This document shows, piece by piece, positions 13,622 through 21,836 of a stretch of 40,103 nt of DNA (position 1 is the stretch's first letter; every line of letters starts with the position of its first letter). Source of the stretch: Candidatus Uhrbacteria bacterium. Its GTDB lineage: Bacteria; Patescibacteriota; Patescibacteriia; UBA9934; GWF2-40-263. The notes under the pieces are model-generated. The model was not told the origin of the DNA. It did no database searches and saw only the letters and a program-made list of their open reading frames with translations. The stretch lies in the NCBI GenBank assembly GCA_016188495.1, contig JACPHU010000002.1, forward strand, positions 71,363-111,465, given 5' to 3'. Made by a program: the position numbers and the translations under genes.

Positions 13622-14461
13622 ATGCTAAGTTGGATTTTGATTATTTTGATTTTTATCTGTTTGGGAGTGATCGGCTTGGTTTTTTTTCGAAAAATTCCCC
13701 AACTTCGCGTGATAGACGTGAGTACTCTTCCTAAGGAACGAGAACGCCAAGTAAAGGAGCAGATTATCCTTTCAAAATTGCAACGCTCCAGCGGAGCAAA
13801 GTTGATGCGTGTGACTCGGGCGTCTGCTGGACTGGTGAATTTTTTGTCAAAACAGGGACGACGGGCGGTTCAAAAATTGTATCGAATCGAACAGTACTAT
13901 CAAAAACTCAAACGTTCTTCACAGGAAGGAATCCATCATTATTCTGAGGAAACGATTCGACAGAGGATTGAGACGGCTATGGATCTTATTCGTCAAGAAG
14001 AATTTATTCCCGCCGAAAAGATTTTTATTGATATTATCAGTCATAATCCAAAAAGCATTCAGGGGTATGAATCATTAGGGAACATGTATTTGGCAAGTGG
14101 GCAGTTGGATCAGGCACGAGAAACATTGATGTTTGCTTTACGAATTTCTCCGGATGATGCAAGTGTCAATATTTCATTGGCAGAAGTCGAAATTAAACGA
14201 GGCAACGTTAAACAGGCATTGCCTTATGCGAAGAAAGCGATAGAAAAACGTCCTAAAAATCCACGCTATTTGGATTATTATATAGAAATTTCTTTGCAAA
14301 CAGGTTCCTTGAAAGACGCGCGGGCAGGAATTCAAACGTTAAAAGAAGTAAATCCAGAAAATAAGAAAATTTCTGAATTTGAAGAACGTCTGGAGGAGAA
14401 GAAAGCTGAATATATCAGTAAAACATCCTCAGATCAGGATAAGTCTTCACAAGTTGGATAG
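13622..14461 (+). CDS. Membrane-anchored TPR protein
   Basis: A 279-residue protein. Residues 1-22 form one membrane helix (LSWILIILIFICLGVIGLVFF), then a basic, helical juxtamembrane region (about 30-100). Tetratricopeptide repeats follow from about 115 to 260, with TPR-type helix pairs such as IQGYESLGNMYLASGQLDQA and ASVNISLAEVEIKRGNVKQA. TPRs mediate protein-protein contacts. The domain faces the cytoplasm if the anchor is a reverse signal anchor (inference). Last gene of the M16-tpiA operon; nested palindrome copy C lies 35 bases after the stop. Confidence 0.8.
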   Translation: MLSWILIILIFICLGVIGLVFFRKIPQLRVIDVSTLPKERERQVKEQIILSKLQRSSGAKLMRVTRASAGLVNFLSKQGRRAVQKLYRIEQYYQKLKRSSQEGIHHYSEETIRQRIETAMDLIRQEEFIPAEKIFIDIISHNPKSIQGYESLGNMYLASGQLDQARETLMFALRISPDDASVNISLAEVEIKRGNVKQALPYAKKAIEKRPKNPRYLDYYIEISLQTGSLKDARAGIQTLKEVNPENKKISEFEERLEEKKAEYISKTSSDQDKSSQVG

Positions 14462-14496
14462 GTTTTGTTATCATTTGCGAGCTCTTTATTACAAAT

Positions 14497-14653
14497 GGAG
14501 ATCTCTTCAAAACTCGTGAGATTTCGTTGAATGGGGAAACCCGTCCGAACGGACATGAGGCCGGGCGGATCGACGACAGAGCCGTATTCATATACGGTGA
14601 CGAGTCGATGGGGCCCCATGAAACGAAAGATCGCGAGTTTTGAAGAGATCTCC
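14497..14653 (-). repeat. Nested palindrome family, copy C (before tRNA cluster)
   Basis: Outer arms GGAGATCTCTTC and GAAGAGATCTCC are exact complements. CAAAACTCGTGAGATTTCG lies on the left and CGAAAGATCGCGAGTTTTG on the right. The interior holds several hairpins and the module CCCGTCCGAACGGACATGAG, which recurs in copy D. It ends 3 bases before tRNA-Thr(GGT). Confidence 0.75.
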
Positions 14654-14656
14654 CGT

Positions 14657-14732
14657 GCCGCAGTAGCTCAGTTGGTAGAGCGCATCCATGGTAAGGATGA
14701 GGTCACCGGTTCAATTCCGGTCTGTGGCTCCA
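14657..14732 (+). tRNA. tRNA-Thr (GGT)
   Basis: A full cloverleaf: acceptor GCCGCAG/CTGTGGC, D stem GCTC/GAGC, anticodon stem CATCC/GGATG with loop ATGGTAA (anticodon GGT, Thr) and T arm ACCGG-TTCAATT-CCGGT. The discriminator is T and CCA is encoded. First of three tRNAs. Confidence 0.95.
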
Positions 14733-14791
14733 TCTCGCTCATGATCTAAGATGTTCTTCCATAAATATCTTGGATCATGGGCGGGATCCAT

Positions 14792-14876
14792 GGGTCGGTA
14801 CCCAAGCGGTCAACGGGGGCAGACTGTAAATCTGCTGGCATTGCCTTCGAAGGTTCGAATCCTTCCCGGCCCACCA
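14792..14876 (+). tRNA. tRNA-Tyr (GTA)
   Basis: Acceptor GGGTCGG/CCGGCCC, anticodon stem GCAGA/TCTGC with loop CTGTAAA (anticodon GTA), a long variable arm as expected for bacterial tRNA-Tyr, and T arm GAAGG-TTCGAAT-CCTTC. Discriminator A; CCA is encoded. Confidence 0.95.
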
Positions 14877-14902
14877 GTCACGCCAAGGGCGTGAACTAGA
14901 TT

Positions 14903-14927
14903 CTAGTTACTAGAGTCTAGTAACTAG
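14903..14927. repeat. Perfect 12 bp hairpin between tRNA genes
   Basis: CTAGTTACTAGA, one G, then TCTAGTAACTAG. The T-run is short, so it may be a processing or stability hairpin in the tRNA transcript rather than a terminator. Confidence 0.55.
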
Positions 14928-14952
14928 TTTTCATTGCTATTATTAAGAGTCT

Positions 14953-15028
14953 GCCGAGATAGCTCAGTTGGTAGAGCAACGGTTTTGTAAACCGTAGGTC
15001 ACGGGTTCGAGTCCCGTTCTCGGCTCCA
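14953..15028 (+). tRNA. tRNA-Thr (TGT)
   Basis: Acceptor GCCGAGA/TCTCGGC, D stem GCTC/GAGC, anticodon stem ACGGT/ACCGT with loop TTTGTAA (anticodon TGT) and T arm ACGGG-TTCGAGT-CCCGT. CCA is encoded. Together with the GGT tRNA it covers ACC/ACU and ACA/ACG Thr codons. Nested palindrome copy D begins at the next base. Confidence 0.95.
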
Positions 15029-15262
15029 GAGATTATTGCAAAATTCGTGATCTTGCCTTTCATGGGCACCCAGTCATCTCTTCAGTCTTCGATAAACTCA
15101 GACTGACCCTGAGTTTATCGAAGGGTCAATGTACATTTTGGGTACATCTTCAGAGATGACCCGTCCGAATGGACATGAGTCCGGGCGGACAGCCTCCGCC
15201 AGAGGCGGATCTGCCTTCGGCATGACGTTCAAGGCAATCTCATCGAATTTAGCAACAATCTC
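15029..15262 (+). repeat. Nested palindrome family, copy D (after tRNA cluster)
   Basis: The longest copy (234 bp). Outer arm GAGATTATTGC pairs with GCAACAATCTC with one wobble. AAAATTCGTGATCTTGCC lies on the left and GGCAATCTCATCGAATTT on the right. The interior has acquired a TTCGATAAACTCAG / CTGAGTTTATCGAA hairpin, related to the CCTGAGC family, and the CCCGTCCGAATGGACATGAG module shared with copy C. It starts at the base after the tRNA CCA. Confidence 0.75.
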
Positions 15263-15360
15263 ATCCAGTACATTGAATAAAATCCACCTTTATCGTTTTA
15301 TATTCAGTCTATTGACTTTTTTTCTTAGAATCGTTACGCTTTTGTCGAAATTATCCTATT

Positions 15361-15516
15361 ATGTCTCAAGACAATCTTATCGGTCTCGAATGTACCATGT
15401 GCAAACGAGTTACAAATCACAGTAAAAAGAACAAAAAGAAGCTTAAAGAGCGTCTTGAGTTAAATAAATTCTGCAATTTTTGTAAAAAGCACACTCCTCA
15501 TAAAGAGACCAAGTAA
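15361..15516 (+). CDS. rpmG: 50S ribosomal protein L33
   Basis: A 51-residue protein with the L33 pattern: a zinc ribbon formed by C11-x-x-C14 (ECTMCK) and C38-x-x-C41 (FCNFCK) with a Lys-rich centre. It binds 23S rRNA near the E site. The four Cys make it the zinc-binding form. A -35-like TTGACT lies at 15312-15317 with a weak -10. A terminator follows directly, so it is a single-gene unit. Confidence 0.9.
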   Translation: MSQDNLIGLECTMCKRVTNHSKKNKKKLKERLELNKFCNFCKKHTPHKETK

Positions 15517-15518
15517 TT

Positions 15519-15543
15519 AAAACCGCCTCACTAGGGCGGTTTT
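15519..15543 (+). terminator. Intrinsic terminator of rpmG
   Basis: AAAACCGCC/GGCGGTTTT stem right after the stop codon. Confidence 0.85.
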
Positions 15544-15593
15544 GTGATTAAAAAATCAAGACAAAATGTTCAATATGGTAAAATATCCTTACT

Positions 15594-16772
15594 ATGGAAC
15601 ATAAGCCTGTGGTGATTATTGGTGGAGGGTTTGCCGGTGTTTTTACGGCTAAACATCTTCTTTCTCGAAGGGTTCCTGTTGTTTTGATAAGTGAAACGAA
15701 TCATTTCACGTTTACTCCCTTGCTTCACGAGGTTGCCACAGGAGCATTGATTAGTCATGACGCTACATTCGAATACGAGCATTTTTTTCACGATAAACCG
15801 TTTCGTTTTATTCGTGGGCGTGTGACATCTATTGATCGTGAGCAAAAACAGGTTTTGATAGGTGATAAGAAATTAGGTTACGATTTTTTAGTTATTGCCA
15901 CGGGCTCAGTGACCAATTTTTATTCAGTGAAAGGTGTTGAACATGCCTTTGTGTTGAAAAACATCGATGACGCCATTGCCCTTAAACGAGCTATTTTGAC
16001 GCGTGCTCAGGATATGGATCGTCACGTTTCTGTTTCTGTGGTGGGAGGCGGACCAACAGGTCTTGAGTTGGTTTTTGATATTGATAGAATGCTTCGAGCC
16101 CTAAAAAAGAAAGATCCCCAAGCCGATTATGACTTAAGGCTCATTCATGCGACAGATATTTTTTGTCGGGGCGGGGGAGACGTCGTGCAGAAATATATCA
16201 GTCAAGCTCTTCAAAAAGCTGGTATAGACGTTTTATGCGGTGTCTCTGCGCAAGGTGTGACTCCCTCTGAAGTTCAGACAACGGCTGGATCCTTTCATTC
16301 GGACGTCACCATCATGTGTGCGGGGGTTAAGCCGAATACAGACGTTTTTGCAGATACGCTTCTATTGGATGAACGAGGACATATTCCCGTTTATCAAACG
16401 CTCCAGAGCCTGCAAGACCCCACGATTTTTGCACTTGGAGATGTCATTTCTATCAATAACGAACCTACGCCTAAATTGGCTCAAACGGCTGTTCGCGAGG
16501 CTTCTATCTTGGCAGAAAATATTGCAAGACTTCGTCAATCTCCAGACTCTCAGCTCAAAGTCTATCGACCAAAGGTTCTGGGTATGCTTTTTTCCTTAGG
16601 ATACGGAGATGGTGTGGGGACGATCGGTCCTGTTATCGTCAAAGGATTTTTGGCATGGTATCTGTGGCGCACGATTTATTTATTTAAAACGCCTGGCTTG
16701 AGTAACAAACTCCGCGTGGCCTTTAGCTGGACCATGGATTTGTTTCAAGGCAGGAACTTAACAGAATTTTAA
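15594..16772 (+). CDS. ndh: NDH-2-type NADH:quinone oxidoreductase (FAD-dependent)
   Basis: A 392-residue two-dinucleotide-domain flavoprotein. FAD site: VVIIGGGFAGVFTAKHL (GxGxxG-like, residues 10-15). ATGSVTNFY and the second FAD motif ALGDVIS follow. NAD(P)H site: VSVVGGGPTGLELVFD. The C-terminus (GFLAWYLWRTIYLFKTPGLSN) is the amphipathic membrane-binding region typical of NDH-2, which oxidises NADH and reduces quinone at the inner membrane face without pumping protons. It has no redox-active CxxxxC pair. A TAAAAT -10-like box lies 10 bases upstream, suggesting a very short leader. The YceI-like gene follows 6 bases later; YceI proteins can bind isoprenoids, which fits a quinone context (inference). 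Confidence 0.88.
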   Translation: MEHKPVVIIGGGFAGVFTAKHLLSRRVPVVLISETNHFTFTPLLHEVATGALISHDATFEYEHFFHDKPFRFIRGRVTSIDREQKQVLIGDKKLGYDFLVIATGSVTNFYSVKGVEHAFVLKNIDDAIALKRAILTRAQDMDRHVSVSVVGGGPTGLELVFDIDRMLRALKKKDPQADYDLRLIHATDIFCRGGGDVVQKYISQALQKAGIDVLCGVSAQGVTPSEVQTTAGSFHSDVTIMCAGVKPNTDVFADTLLLDERGHIPVYQTLQSLQDPTIFALGDVISINNEPTPKLAQTAVREASILAENIARLRQSPDSQLKVYRPKVLGMLFSLGYGDGVGTIGPVIVKGFLAWYLWRTIYLFKTPGLSNKLRVAFSWTMDLFQGRNLTEF

Positions 16773-16778
16773 TATCCT

Positions 16779-17597
16779 ATGTTCAAGCAATTATTTCCGG
16801 TTCTTTTGATCCCTATGATTCTTATAGGTGCTGGATGCACGCAACCGCAAGAAACTCCAGAGCCTCTTATAGAAGAAGCCGCTTCTGAGATCCGTTTTGT
16901 TGATGGGACGTATCTGTTAGATCTTCAAACAGGATTGATCAATTGGGAAGCCTCAAAAGTCGTTGCCAAGCATAACGGAACCATCCAAGCTCAAGACGGA
17001 TCTCTACAGATTGAAAATGGCCAGGTTGTTTCAGGGACATTGTCTGTTTACATGAATTCTATTAAGGATTTGGATTTAAAGGATGAAAAGTTGAACGCCA
17101 CGCTTGTCAAACATCTAGAGTCTGAAGATTTTTTCTCTGTTGCAAGCAACCCTACAGCGATGTTCACTCTCTTAGAGGTTGTTCCTGTGGAAGGGCTTCC
17201 TGGGATGACTCATCGCATAACAGGAAATATGACGATTAAAGGAATAGAAAATAAAATCTCTTTTCCGGCTAAGATCGAAACCACTCAGGAAGGGATTCGT
17301 TTAGCGGGAACCATGGAATTAGATCGAACGCTTTGGGATATTAAATACGGATCCGAAAAGTTTTTTGATAATTTGGGAGATAATTTGATTAGTGACATTT
17401 TTACACTTCAGTTTAATTTGCTTTTTACGCGAGATACAGTCTCACTTGAGCAGCGAGCTACAATAAGTGAAGCCGTTTGTTATTTTGAAGATAAAATGCT
17501 TTTTGAGGGTGAAAGTTATGACGACGGTTGCAATACCCACACGTGTCAAAGAGACGGAACTATTTTTAGTACAGAAAAAGCTTGTGAGACCGAATAA
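16779..17597 (+). CDS. YceI-like lipoprotein with Cys-rich tail
   Basis: A 272-residue protein. Lipoprotein signal ends in LIGAGC (Cys20). Residues about 40-215 match the YceI lipocalin-like fold: DGTYLLDLQTGLINWEASKVV, LKDEKLNATLVKHLESEDFF, and ITGNMTIKGIENKISFP. YceI domains bind polyprenyl-type lipids in a barrel. A C-terminal extension of about 45 residues has five Cys (CYFED, DDGCNTHTC, KACETE) in a pattern like small disulfide-rich modules; this is not part of standard YceI. It would be anchored outside the membrane. Cotranscribed with the NDH-2 gene and followed by a terminator. Confidence 0.85.
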   Translation: MFKQLFPVLLIPMILIGAGCTQPQETPEPLIEEAASEIRFVDGTYLLDLQTGLINWEASKVVAKHNGTIQAQDGSLQIENGQVVSGTLSVYMNSIKDLDLKDEKLNATLVKHLESEDFFSVASNPTAMFTLLEVVPVEGLPGMTHRITGNMTIKGIENKISFPAKIETTQEGIRLAGTMELDRTLWDIKYGSEKFFDNLGDNLISDIFTLQFNLLFTRDTVSLEQRATISEAVCYFEDKMLFEGESYDDGCNTHTCQRDGTIFSTEKACETE

Positions 17598-17618
17598 GTA
17601 AGAAAAAATAATTTATAC

Positions 17619-17644
17619 AAAAAAGAGCCGACCGGCTCTTTTTT
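17619..17644. terminator. Bidirectional intrinsic terminator
   Basis: AAAAGAGCC/GGCTCTTTT stem between the convergent YceI gene and the leftward 392-aa gene, with A-run and T-run on the two sides. Confidence 0.85.
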
Positions 17645-17655
17645 GATAAACATCA

Positions 17656-18834
17656 TTACGCAGCCATTTGTTCTTTCTTTTGATAAGTTCGTACAAATGT
17701 TTCAAATTGTTTGCAGGTTTCTATTCCTTCCTCGATCGTTGTTGGGTAGATGAGTTCTGACCATTTCATTTGTGTCTGATGTTCAAATGAGTCATCAAAG
17801 AATAGTCCTTCCCGATCATATCGATCGCGAATGGTGTCTAGTGCTTTAAATAAGGCTTCTCCAAATCGATTATCCCAAAACTGTTCTTCTTGTTCTCCTC
17901 TTCGGTATTTTTGTTGGTAGTAGATTTGATCCCACAGTTCATCGATTTTTCTTAGAACCCTATAACGTTCAAGACGTTTTTGAATATTCGTTCGAGACTT
18001 TTCTTCATCAAAGTGTTCGGGGTTTTTCTTTTTTGCTGCTTCTAATAAAGCTTGAGTAAGACGTTGTTCATCAAAAATTGCGGTTTCAATAAAAATGCCT
18101 TTTGTCGTTTGTGTGGGGTGGTGCTCTGTGGGAATATAATTTACTTCTGCATGGACGGGAATAATTCCTGCCAGTACTAAGCGTTCAATATCTGTTCCAG
18201 GATAACGTTCATGGATTTTATTGAGAAACCAGATACGTGAGGATTCTTGAGTAGATAAATTTGTATGGATAAATCCACGGACACCAAGAGATTCTCCAAA
18301 CAATTTTTGTATCGCGATATCCGTATTAGACCAGAGGATTTTTTGATGCAGTATATCTTTTGTTCCAGTATAGAGATCATGGTCATCATAAGTACGTTGT
18401 TCCCAAGTTTGATCATAGAGCGAATCAACGATGGTATCGCGTTGGATTCGAAGTTCTGGGTCGCCTTTGACGTTCTCTGTAAGCGTTACCGGACGACCTG
18501 CTTGAAAATTAAACGAAGAACCATCTTTACTTACTCGAGGATCGTAGGAGGTTTCAATACGAAGAGTGATATCTGGAAGTGCATCATGAATAAGTTTTGT
18601 TTCGTAAGAAATAATTTTATGCCAAAAAGGGGAAACAGGTGTTTTCCATGCATTTGCTTCAGAATAGGCTAATCCATTTTTCCAATTTTCTTTATAATGT
18701 TTTGACCGCCATTTTTTGGCAAAGTAACTTTCGTCGTCGAGAGTGATTTTATGCAAGGTACCCTCTTCTCCTACTTTCTTTTGTTCTGTTTTTTCTTGGA
18801 TCCGTCGGTGAATTTCACCAGGAAGTCGTGGCAT
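17656..18834 (-). CDS. Uncharacterised 392-aa cytoplasmic protein
   Basis: A leftward gene of 392 codons whose product I do not recognise. The N-terminal segment (LHKITLDDESYFAKKWRSKHYKE) is vaguely like the N-lobe of small kinase-fold proteins, but no HRD, DFG or equivalent catalytic motif is seen. The C-terminal half is helical and charged (KKKNPEHFDEEKSRTNIQKR; YYQQKYRRGEQEEQFW). There is no signal peptide or membrane helix. A TATGAT -10-like box lies about 13 bases before the start, so the leader is very short. It converges on the YceI gene and shares a terminator. Confidence 0.7.
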   Translation of the reverse strand: MPRLPGEIHRRIQEKTEQKKVGEEGTLHKITLDDESYFAKKWRSKHYKENWKNGLAYSEANAWKTPVSPFWHKIISYETKLIHDALPDITLRIETSYDPRVSKDGSSFNFQAGRPVTLTENVKGDPELRIQRDTIVDSLYDQTWEQRTYDDHDLYTGTKDILHQKILWSNTDIAIQKLFGESLGVRGFIHTNLSTQESSRIWFLNKIHERYPGTDIERLVLAGIIPVHAEVNYIPTEHHPTQTTKGIFIETAIFDEQRLTQALLEAAKKKNPEHFDEEKSRTNIQKRLERYRVLRKIDELWDQIYYQQKYRRGEQEEQFWDNRFGEALFKALDTIRDRYDREGLFFDDSFEHQTQMKWSELIYPTTIEEGIETCKQFETFVRTYQKKEQMAA

Positions 18835-18928
18835 AGATAACTATCATAACATGAAAAATGAATTGAAATTAAGGATATCTTTGTAAAAGGAGAGAAAAGA
18901 AGGGTGTTTTCAAATTAGATCTTTCATG

Positions 18929-18934
18929 TATAAT
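18929..18934 (+). promoter_or_regulatory. -10 box of tRNA-Trp
   Basis: Perfect TATAAT, 18 bases before the tRNA 5' end. The -35 region is poorly matched (TTTTCA). Confidence 0.6.
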
Positions 18935-18951
18935 GCCCACGTCAATTATTT

Positions 18952-19026
18952 AGGGGCGTGATGTTAATGGTAGCATGCAGGTCTCCAAAACCTGTCGTCA
19001 GGGTTCGAATCCCTGCGCCCCTGCCA
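18952..19026 (+). tRNA. tRNA-Trp (CCA)
   Basis: Acceptor AGGGGCG/CGCCCCT, anticodon stem CAGGT/ACCTG with loop CTCCAAA (anticodon CCA), T arm CAGGG-TTCGAAT-CCCTG, discriminator G as expected for tRNA-Trp, and encoded CCA. The D stem is short (ATG/CAT). A terminator follows immediately. Confidence 0.93.
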
Positions 19027-19058
19027 AAAAAATCCTACTCAAATAAGTAGGATTTTTA
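19027..19058 (+). terminator. Intrinsic terminator of tRNA-Trp
   Basis: AATCCTACT (19031-19039)/AGTAGGATT (19046-19054) followed by TTT. It is also A-rich on the left, so it can end the leftward coiled-coil gene as well. Confidence 0.8.
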
Positions 19059-19077
19059 TGTATCAGGAGTTTTTAAA

Positions 19078-20033
19078 CTAGTTTGTTCTTCCTTGCTCAC
19101 GACCATGATAAACGGGTTGGTTTGTGGGTGATGAATTTGAAGGTGTGACGATAGTTGTTGGGCGTTCGATTGCTTTGACAGCGAGTGCTTGAGCTTTTTC
19201 ATTTGCCTCTTGGGCTTGTTGCTTGAGCGAATCGAATTGTTGATCCTGCGACGTAAGACGCTCTTGAAGATTTTTTGCGGTCAATTCAAGTAAACGAATT
19301 TGTGCGTTCGTCTCTTTTTCTAATAACGCTTTCTCATGAGTGAATTGTTGTGAGACTCGAGCAACCACATCTTTTTCACGTTGTTCAAGAGCGAGTTCCA
19401 GTTCTTTTGGATATTGTTCAAGTTTTTGTTTCATCTGTATAAATTCCTGTTCTTGCGCACGAATCGCCGCTTCACGAGTTGACAAAGTTTTTTCTCGTTC
19501 TGCTGTTTCAACCTGATCACGTTCTTGTTTTAATTTTTGTTGATACACATATTCCTCTGCCTCCCGCTCCCACATTTTTTTCGCGTGATGATCTGTTCAT
19601 CTAAATCGTGTTTACGTTTTTCCGCATCCATCTCGAATACAAGCGAACGCTTTGTTTGATCCTCAACAAGTAGGTCGAGTGTGTCAGCAGCAATCGTGAT
19701 ATGACGTTGTAATTCAAGTTGCTGACGTGAAAGCTCAATTGCCTTTTGATCATCTTGAAGTGTTGCTGTTTGATCCAGCAAGGATGCTCGCATTTCCATC
19801 AAGTGTGTTTGGAGAGATGTTTGGAACTCACCAAATGATTGATCTATTCTCTGCGGAGTTTTTGTCTTGGCTTTTGCGATTAATTCCACCGCAGGTTGAC
19901 CATGGACGGTTTGTGACACAGTACGAAGATTTTCTAATTGTTCCTGAAGTTTCTCGTATTCGTCGAGGATGTCTTGTTTTGTGCGCCTAGACAGAACAGC
20001 AATGGATTGATTCATATAACGAGAGAGTAACAT
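19078..20033 (-). pseudogene. Coiled-coil protein gene split by a frameshift at an A7 run
   Basis: Two overlapping leftward frames encode one long coiled coil: 20033 to about 19576, and about 19575 to 19078. The junction is a run of seven A on the coding strand (plus-strand T run 19576-19582). Joining the frames there gives a continuous helical protein of about 318 residues (DEQIITRKK then MWEREAEEYVYQQK). The second half is heptad-rich (LSTREAAIRAQEQEFIQMKQ) and ends in a Ser/Thr/Pro tail. The cause could be a sequencing error, true decay or programmed slippage at the homopolymer. No enzymatic domain is visible. Two possible ATG starts exist (20033, 20015), neither with a good ribosome-binding site. 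Confidence 0.6.
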
Positions 20034-20129
20034 GACTTGGATGTTCGTTAAGAGTGAAAAGACAAAAAAGAAAATGGTTCGAAAAAATCATAAAACAAAG
20101 GAGAATTAGGCTCTTCATACTTTATTCCA

Positions 20130-20169
20130 AGTATGGTATAAATAAACCGTTGTTTGTTTATACCATACT
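20130..20169. promoter_or_regulatory. Inverted repeat (13 bp arms) overlapping the ATPase gene promoter
   Basis: AGTATGGTATAAA (20130-20142) and TTTATACCATACT (20157-20169) are exact complements separated by 14 bases. The left arm contains a TATAAA -10-like box and the right arm ends 4 bases before the start codon at 20174. It could be an operator or an mRNA hairpin occluding the start. Confidence 0.55.
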
Positions 20170-20173
20170 GGAT

Positions 20174-21622
20174 ATGCATCAAGAAGCCTTAAATTACGTC
20201 CAAAATCAGCTTGTTCGAGCTGAAGCCCGTTTAGATGGTTATCTTAAGAATCCCACGGGAGTGAGAAATAATACCCGCAACATCATCGTCAAGATCCGCC
20301 AATATTACAAAGGATTTCTGGGCGGAAAATCTGATCAGCGATGGGTAATCATGCCGGGCCTGCGTGGAGTTGGAAAGACAACTATCATGGCGCAAACCTA
20401 CTTTGAGGTATTGGCCGAATTCAAAAAGATGGGCTTACCGAAAAACCATGCGCTGTTTGTTTCACTCGATGACGCAGTTGAGAACCTTGGTCTCTCACTT
20501 CGAGAAATTATTGAGGCATATGAGGTTGTACTGGGTGTCTCCTTTGAGAAGCAGCAAAAACCGATTCTACTTTTCATTGACGAGGCGCAATACGACCCGA
20601 AATGGGGCGTTGTTCTTAAAGCGCTCTTTGATAAGTCCAAACAGGTGTTTATCTTCTGTACCGGATCATCGGCTTTGGAACTGCGGTCAAATTCGGATAT
20701 GGTTCGACGTTCAATGCTTGAACGTTTGTATCCGATGAACTTCACGGAATACGAGATGATTCACCACGATATCACTCCAGTAAAAGGATTGAAGGAAGAG
20801 GTTCAAAGCGCGGTTTATGGTCCTGCATCAGTTGCTGAATCGTTTGTCTTCCTGAAGTCCATTGAAAGCAAGATTGTTCAATACTGGTCGAAGGTAGATG
20901 AGTTGGATATCAATCATTATCTTGAGGTTGGCACGTTTCCTTTTGCTCTCAACTATCCAGACAAAAATCAGGTGTATGAGGCCCTCAATACGTTGATTGA
21001 CAAGATTATCAACACAGATGTTCCTCGCATTGGGAGTTTGAAAATAGAAACGATCGCCATGATGCGTCGGCTTCTCTATTTACTCGCTGATGCCAATGAC
21101 ACGCTGGCGGTTTCTAAGCTCGCTGCCTTGATCGGCGCAAATGGCACGACACTTGCGGGGGCTCTCGAAGTTTTGAAGGATGCCGAGTGTCTCATCAAGA
21201 TTCCTCCCTACGGTTCTGCCACAAGCTCTGTAAAGAAGCCGACAAAGTACTGTTTTATGAGTCCTGCCCTTCGCGCCTCACTTCTCTCGATTACTGGATC
21301 AAATGGCACGATAGCTACTCGTCGCGGCAAATATTGGGAGGATATCGTAGCGTTGCACCTCTATCGAGAATTCGCCTCCAAACGCGCGGGAACGCTTCTC
21401 TATGATCCCTCCCAAGGGGGAGCAGATTTTATCCTTCAGATGCTCAGTGGGCAGGAAGTTGCCATTGAAGTTGGAAGCGGGGAGAAAGGCACGGCTCAAG
21501 TAGCGCAATCGATGAAGGATCGTGGTATCACCCGTGGCGTTGTCATCTCCTCGCGTGAGCTTTCGTTGTCTAAGGATGAAAAGGTTTTGTTGATTCCGTT
21601 TTCGTATTTCTTGTTGATGTAG
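20174..21622 (+). CDS. AAA ATPase with PD-(D/E)XK-like C-terminal domain (DUF4143-type)
   Basis: I start at ATG 20174 (482 aa), directly after the inverted repeat; a longer frame from 20054 would run through it. Walker A is GLRGVGKTT (residues 62-70), Walker B LLFIDEAQYD, and a sensor-like FIFCTGSSALELR follows. The middle part resembles a winged-helix region (VSKLAALIGANGTTLAGALEVLKDAECL). The C-terminus has GGADFIL...VAIEVGSGEKG, an arrangement like PD-(D/E)XK nuclease folds. The family is common in archaea and Patescibacteria, often as isolated accessory genes of unknown role. It is flanked by a terminator shared in sequence with the one at 24130. Confidence 0.82.
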   Translation: MHQEALNYVQNQLVRAEARLDGYLKNPTGVRNNTRNIIVKIRQYYKGFLGGKSDQRWVIMPGLRGVGKTTIMAQTYFEVLAEFKKMGLPKNHALFVSLDDAVENLGLSLREIIEAYEVVLGVSFEKQQKPILLFIDEAQYDPKWGVVLKALFDKSKQVFIFCTGSSALELRSNSDMVRRSMLERLYPMNFTEYEMIHHDITPVKGLKEEVQSAVYGPASVAESFVFLKSIESKIVQYWSKVDELDINHYLEVGTFPFALNYPDKNQVYEALNTLIDKIINTDVPRIGSLKIETIAMMRRLLYLLADANDTLAVSKLAALIGANGTTLAGALEVLKDAECLIKIPPYGSATSSVKKPTKYCFMSPALRASLLSITGSNGTIATRRGKYWEDIVALHLYREFASKRAGTLLYDPSQGGADFILQMLSGQEVAIEVGSGEKGTAQVAQSMKDRGITRGVVISSRELSLSKDEKVLLIPFSYFLLM

Positions 21623-21712
21623 TCGATATGAAAAATATAATTATTGGCTCTAAGGTTTTACTCACAGATTTTTTCGCGCGTTTAGAGCTTTGGATAAAAA
21701 AAGGGTTGTCAC

Positions 21713-21744
21713 AAAAATCCCCGCTAATTTAAGCGGGGATTTTT
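21713..21744. terminator. Intrinsic terminator (first of an identical pair)
   Basis: AAAAATCCCCGC/GCGGGGATTTTT around TAATTTAA. The sequence including the preceding CAC is identical to the terminator at 24130-24161. Confidence 0.85.
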
Positions 21745-21836
21745 GTGAGAGCACGAAAGTAGAATTACCTGCTTAATTGGGGTAATATCTCGGTGTATGA
21801 ATGAACGAGGTATAGCTTATCGATGAGGTGGGTCGA

